Assembly (NCBI RefSeq): GCF_029318685.1
Contig: NZ_CP119677.1
Span: 248,001 to 312,000, forward strand
DNA: 64,000 nucleotides
Direction: 5' to 3'
From: Ruminiclostridium papyrosolvens DSM 2782
Lineage (GTDB): Bacteria > Bacillota > Clostridia > Acetivibrionales > DSM-1351
Shown: positions 60,659 through 64,000 of the stretch, piece by piece
Layout of the letters: each line of letters begins with the position of its first letter
Position numbering within the stretch: the first letter of the stretch is position 1
Made by a program: the position numbers and the translations under genes
Notes under the pieces: model-generated
The model's database searches: none
Told to the model about the DNA's origin: nothing
What the model saw: only the letters and a program-made list of their open reading frames with translations

Positions 60659-62761
60659 ATGATAACAGGCAAATATATAAATATAATTATTGCTGGTGTT
60701 CTGCTTGTGGTGATTGTTTTTACCGGAATCTTTATGACTGTTCCCGGCTTAATAGGGATAAGCGGTGATAATTCACAGCCTGAATATGTCACAAAGTTGT
60801 TTAATAAGGATAAGATAATTTCAATTGACATAAAGGCAGATAAGAAAGAATGGGAGAACATGTTGAAAAATGCCACAAGTGAAGAGTACATTCAATGTGA
60901 TGCAACTATCAACGGTATTACCTATAAGTCAGTTGGAATAAGGCCTAAAGGTAATTCGAGCCTATCAATGGTAGCAAACAGCAATTCAGACAGATACAGC
61001 TTTAAACTGGAGTTTGACCACTATATAAAGGGACAAACCTGCATGGGGATGGACAAAATGGTTATAAACAATATACAGGCCGATTCCACATATATGAAGG
61101 AATACCTTTCTCTTGACATGATGTCCTACATGGGTGTTACTACGCCTTTATATGCCTACACTGATGTAAAAGTAAACGGAGAGAAGTGGGGGCTCTATCT
61201 TGCAGTTGAGGCTATGGAGGATGCCTTCGCCGAGAGAAACTATGGAGATGATTTTGGGAAACTGTACAAGCCTGAAACAATGGGGGGCAAGGGAAATGGA
61301 ATGATGAAGGATTTTCCGGGAAATCAGGAGGGGCAGAAGGACACTAAACGGGAAAACGGAAATCAGCAGCAACAATCAGAAGCAGTTAAAGGTGCCACTG
61401 TACAAGGTAATGGAACGAATGACAAATCAAAAACAGCTGATACAAAAAATAATCAGAATCAGAGTGCAAATGAAGGAGGCCGCGGTTTCGGTGGGTTTGG
61501 AAATAACCAAGGCGGAGGGGCTGACCTTAAATATGTTGATGATAAAATAAGCAGTTATTCAAATATATTTGACGGGGAAATATTTAAAGGTACTGATGCA
61601 GACTATAAAAGAGTTATAAAAGCTATTAAGAATCTAAACAACGGAACAGAGCTTGAAAAATATATTAATGTTAATGAATGTCTTAAATATTTTGCAGTAA
61701 ATACAGTTGTAGTTAATCTGGACAGTTATTTCAGCAATATGAAGCATAACTATTATCTTTATGAGGATAACGGGCAGCTCACAATACTTCCGTGGGATTA
61801 CAATCTTGCTTTTGCAGGCTTTCAGTCCGGCTCGGCATCTGCAGCCGTAAACTTTCCCATAGACACACCCGTATCGGGTATTGAAATGTCGGAGAGGCCT
61901 ATTTTGAACAAACTCCTCGAAGTTGACGAATATAAAGTGCAGTACCACAAGTATTTGCAGGAAATACTCAATGGCTATTTTAATGACGGTAAATTTGACA
62001 AAACAGTAGATGGACTGAATTCACTAATCGGGGAGTATGTTAAGAATGATGCAACGGCATTTTTTTCATATGACAAGTATACCGCCGGTACAGCTATGCT
62101 GAAAGAATTTGGCAAGCTAAGAGCAGAAAGTATTCAGGGACAACTTGACGGAAGTATTCCATCGACTACCCAAGCACAGTCAAAGGCCTCTGACAAGTTA
62201 ATAGATGCATCTGCAATAAACCTTTCGGTTATGGGGACGCAAGGTGGCGGTGGCAGAATGGGTAAAGACGGTGAAAATCAACCGCAGCAAGAACAGCAAC
62301 AAGGTAATAATCAAAGGCCCCGGGAAGGTGTGGATTCAGCACAGGGAAACCAGCAGCAAGGCAAGGAACAAATGCCGCAGGGAGGCATGGAACCGCCTCA
62401 AGACAACCAACAACAGGGGGGCGGTCAGGGCTTCGGGGATATGCCTGACAGGGATGTGATGATGCAGGCCATGAAGATAATACAATCTGCCAACGGAAAA
62501 GATTTGACTGAGCAACAGCTACAGCAGTTAAAAGCACTTGGAATGACTGACGAACAGATAAAATTTGTCCAGAATATGCCCTTTGGAAACGGAGAAATGA
62601 GGGAAGGAAGATTTCCGGAACAAAAAAGCAAAAATGATATAAAAATGCAGTCAGTGACACAAATATCGGTAGAGGATGCTGTAATACTGGGAGTGTGCAT
62701 GGTATTTATGTCAGTAGGAATGCTGTTTGTCGCAAAATTCAGACGTAGAAAAAGCAGTTGA
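60659..62761 (+). CDS. CotH-kinase-family membrane protein with Q/G-rich inserts
   Basis: A 700-residue exported protein: N-terminal anchor about 10-30, a CotH kinase fold with GIRPKGNSS near residue 95 and LPWDYNLAF near 377, and a C-terminal membrane helix about 673-695 with a basic tail. CotH of Bacillus phosphorylates spore-coat proteins; whether this outer-face homologue is a kinase is unknown. Two low-complexity insertions rich in Q, N, G, K (about 208-287 and 525-595) interrupt and follow the fold. It is the last gene of the VTC/DUF4956/CotH operon. Confidence 0.86.
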   Translation: MITGKYINIIIAGVLLVVIVFTGIFMTVPGLIGISGDNSQPEYVTKLFNKDKIISIDIKADKKEWENMLKNATSEEYIQCDATINGITYKSVGIRPKGNSSLSMVANSNSDRYSFKLEFDHYIKGQTCMGMDKMVINNIQADSTYMKEYLSLDMMSYMGVTTPLYAYTDVKVNGEKWGLYLAVEAMEDAFAERNYGDDFGKLYKPETMGGKGNGMMKDFPGNQEGQKDTKRENGNQQQQSEAVKGATVQGNGTNDKSKTADTKNNQNQSANEGGRGFGGFGNNQGGGADLKYVDDKISSYSNIFDGEIFKGTDADYKRVIKAIKNLNNGTELEKYINVNECLKYFAVNTVVVNLDSYFSNMKHNYYLYEDNGQLTILPWDYNLAFAGFQSGSASAAVNFPIDTPVSGIEMSERPILNKLLEVDEYKVQYHKYLQEILNGYFNDGKFDKTVDGLNSLIGEYVKNDATAFFSYDKYTAGTAMLKEFGKLRAESIQGQLDGSIPSTTQAQSKASDKLIDASAINLSVMGTQGGGGRMGKDGENQPQQEQQQGNNQRPREGVDSAQGNQQQGKEQMPQGGMEPPQDNQQQGGGQGFGDMPDRDVMMQAMKIIQSANGKDLTEQQLQQLKALGMTDEQIKFVQNMPFGNGEMREGRFPEQKSKNDIKMQSVTQISVEDAVILGVCMVFMSVGMLFVAKFRRRKSS

Positions 62762-62824
62762 TAAATATATCTGACTAAAATGAGAAAGCTATATAAAACA
62801 AGGTTTTTAGACTGTTTCCAAGAG

Positions 62825-62853
62825 TTGACACTAAATATGCTTTTTAGTATATT
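62825..62853 (+). promoter_or_regulatory. Promoter of the CBS-domain transporter gene
   Basis: TTGACA (62825-62830), a 17-base spacer and TATATT (62848-62853). Confidence 0.7.
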
Positions 62854-62914
62854 AGCTTTATACGAGACGGTTGCGTAAATAAACTTTGCATATATGGCGT
62901 GGAGGTTGGATTAC

Positions 62915-64000
62915 TTGTTAACTAAAGTTTTACTGCTTGTGGTTCTTGTACTGTTAAATGCATTTTTTTCGGGATCTGAGATTGCCCTCATATCTTTGAA
63001 TGACAAAATAATTAAGAAGCAGGCAGAAGAGGGAGATAAAAAAGCAAAACAGCTCTATAGCTTTCTTAGTGAGCCCAGCAGATTTTTGGCAACCATTCAG
63101 ATAGGTATAACATTGGCTGGTTTTCTTGCAAGTGCATTTGCGACGGAAAGTTTTGTGGATGACTTAACAGGATTATTAGTAAAGACCGGGTTGCCGGTTG
63201 CTGAATCAGTTATCAGGAGTGTTTCACTTGTAGTGATTACCATAATTCTTTCCTATTTTACATTAGTTTTCGGTGAATTGATACCTAAGAGATTAGCGAT
63301 GCAAAAGGCTGAGTTTTTGGCCAACATAGCTGTAGGTCCATTGATGTTTTTATCACGTGTTACAAATCCTTTTGTAAGATTTCTGACGGTTTCAACAAAC
63401 TTCTTTATTAAGCTTTTTGGTGGAAATCCCGCAGGCGGGGACGATGAAAAAGTAACCGAGGAAGAAATCAGGATGATGATGGAAGTCGGTGAAGAAAGAG
63501 GAGTTATTCAGGATTCTGAGAAGGAAATGATAGACAACATATTCGAGTTTGATAATAAACATGTTTCTGAGATAATGACCCATCGTACCGATATAGACGG
63601 TATTCCTGTGGATTCAGACCTTGAATATGTTTTATACGTCATGAACCGTGACAAATATACCAGAGTTCCTGTTTATAGTGAAAACTTGGATAATATAGTG
63701 GGCATACTGCATGTAAAGGACTTATTGGAGTACACCCAAAATAACGCGAAGGATTTTAGTCTGGAGAAAATTACAAGAAGTGCCTACTTTGTTCCTGAAT
63801 CAAAGAGAACTGACGAGTTATTCAAAGAAATGCAGAAGAACAAGGTTCATTTGGCGGTTGTAATAGATGAGTACGGCGGTACAGCAGGGATTGTTACAAT
63901 AGAAGATTTACTTGAAGAAATAGTTGGAAATATTTTTGACGAATACGATATAGAACAAAAAGATATTGAATATCTTGAGAATGATACTTATGTTTTCGAT
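62915..64000 (+). CDS. HlyC/CorC-family (CNNM-type) CBS-domain transporter, partial
   Basis: The gene runs off the right edge; 362 codons are visible. A membrane domain of three to four helices (FFSGSEIALISLND, QIGITLAGFLASAFA, LVFGELIPKRLA) is the CNNM/DUF21 domain, followed by EVGEERGVIQDSEKEMIDNI and two CBS repeats (HVSEIMTHRTDID and DEYGGTAGIVTIEDLLEEIV). The start of a C-terminal CorC/HlyC domain is cut off. Members move magnesium or other divalent cations. Start TTG at 62915 has GGAGG nine bases ahead. Confidence 0.92.
   Translation, partial: MLTKVLLLVVLVLLNAFFSGSEIALISLNDKIIKKQAEEGDKKAKQLYSFLSEPSRFLATIQIGITLAGFLASAFATESFVDDLTGLLVKTGLPVAESVIRSVSLVVITIILSYFTLVFGELIPKRLAMQKAEFLANIAVGPLMFLSRVTNPFVRFLTVSTNFFIKLFGGNPAGGDDEKVTEEEIRMMMEVGEERGVIQDSEKEMIDNIFEFDNKHVSEIMTHRTDIDGIPVDSDLEYVLYVMNRDKYTRVPVYSENLDNIVGILHVKDLLEYTQNNAKDFSLEKITRSAYFVPESKRTDELFKEMQKNKVHLAVVIDEYGGTAGIVTIEDLLEEIVGNIFDEYDIEQKDIEYLENDTYVFD

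Noticed and set aside
1-64000. CRISPR arrays, prophage or conjugative modules
   Set aside because: I saw no regularly spaced direct repeats, and no capsid, terminase, integrase or conjugation genes.

Overview
The window looks like chromosome from a low-GC, spore-forming, cellulolytic Clostridium, probably of the Ruminiclostridium / Clostridium cellulolyticum type. That is an inference from a secreted GH9 cellulase ending in a type I dockerin, a second secreted protein with a family 3 cellulose-binding module, the sporulation protease YabG, GTP-type PEP carboxykinase, AT-rich spacers and frequent TTG/GTG starts. No database was searched.

Layout. 1-3000: end of a P-loop ATPase gene (minus), then pckG. 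3000-8100: a TetR-controlled efflux operon (MFS pump, FtsX-type ABC permease, ABC ATPase). 8100-11400: a MarR regulator and an operon with two Get3/ArsA-like ATPases; the MarR-type operator recurs before that operon. 11400-15650: ThuA-like protein, uronate isomerase, and a YyaL-type thioredoxin-domain protein. 15700-21000 is scarred DNA: an IS30-type transposase scrap, a decayed yyaL fragment, and an intact 2,416-bp IS21-family element splitting a membrane-protein gene. 21100-25600: small stress or regulatory genes, a TetR-led four-gene operon and an ECF sigma/anti-sigma pair. 26100-29040: a CBM3-bearing C25-like cysteine peptidase. 29200-34450: GntR/ABC operon, tRNA-Ser, a GNAT protein, a MerR/TipAS regulator and an Rh-type ammonium transporter with a leader terminator. 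34500-37550: a 431-bp element with perfect 23-bp terminal repeats, a second ECF sigma/anti-sigma pair and small exported proteins. 37650-43670: membrane-anchored GH3, PutP, NUDIX and the GH9 cellulase. 43684-43965 is a long palindromic element. 44000-47700: hydrolase, C_GCAxxG protein and a zinc/cadmium efflux cluster under a CadC-like repressor. 47900-51550: yabG and an operon with a Ser-rich protein, DUF4178 and DUF350. 51850-55080: large SRP RNA, dnaX, ybaB, recR, the same order as in Bacillus. 55200-64000: two-component system, CBS-type pyrophosphatase, the VTC/DUF4956/CotH operon and a truncated CBS-domain transporter.

The observations I rate highest are an in-frame A_AAA_AAG slippery heptamer in dnaX whose -1 frame stops one codon later, as in E. 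coli; the cellulose-binding C25-like peptidase; the exact IS21 insertion whose removal restores a 153-residue reading frame; the MarR operator shared with the twin Get3-like ATPases; and two non-coding elements (431-bp and 282-bp) with strong inverted symmetry.
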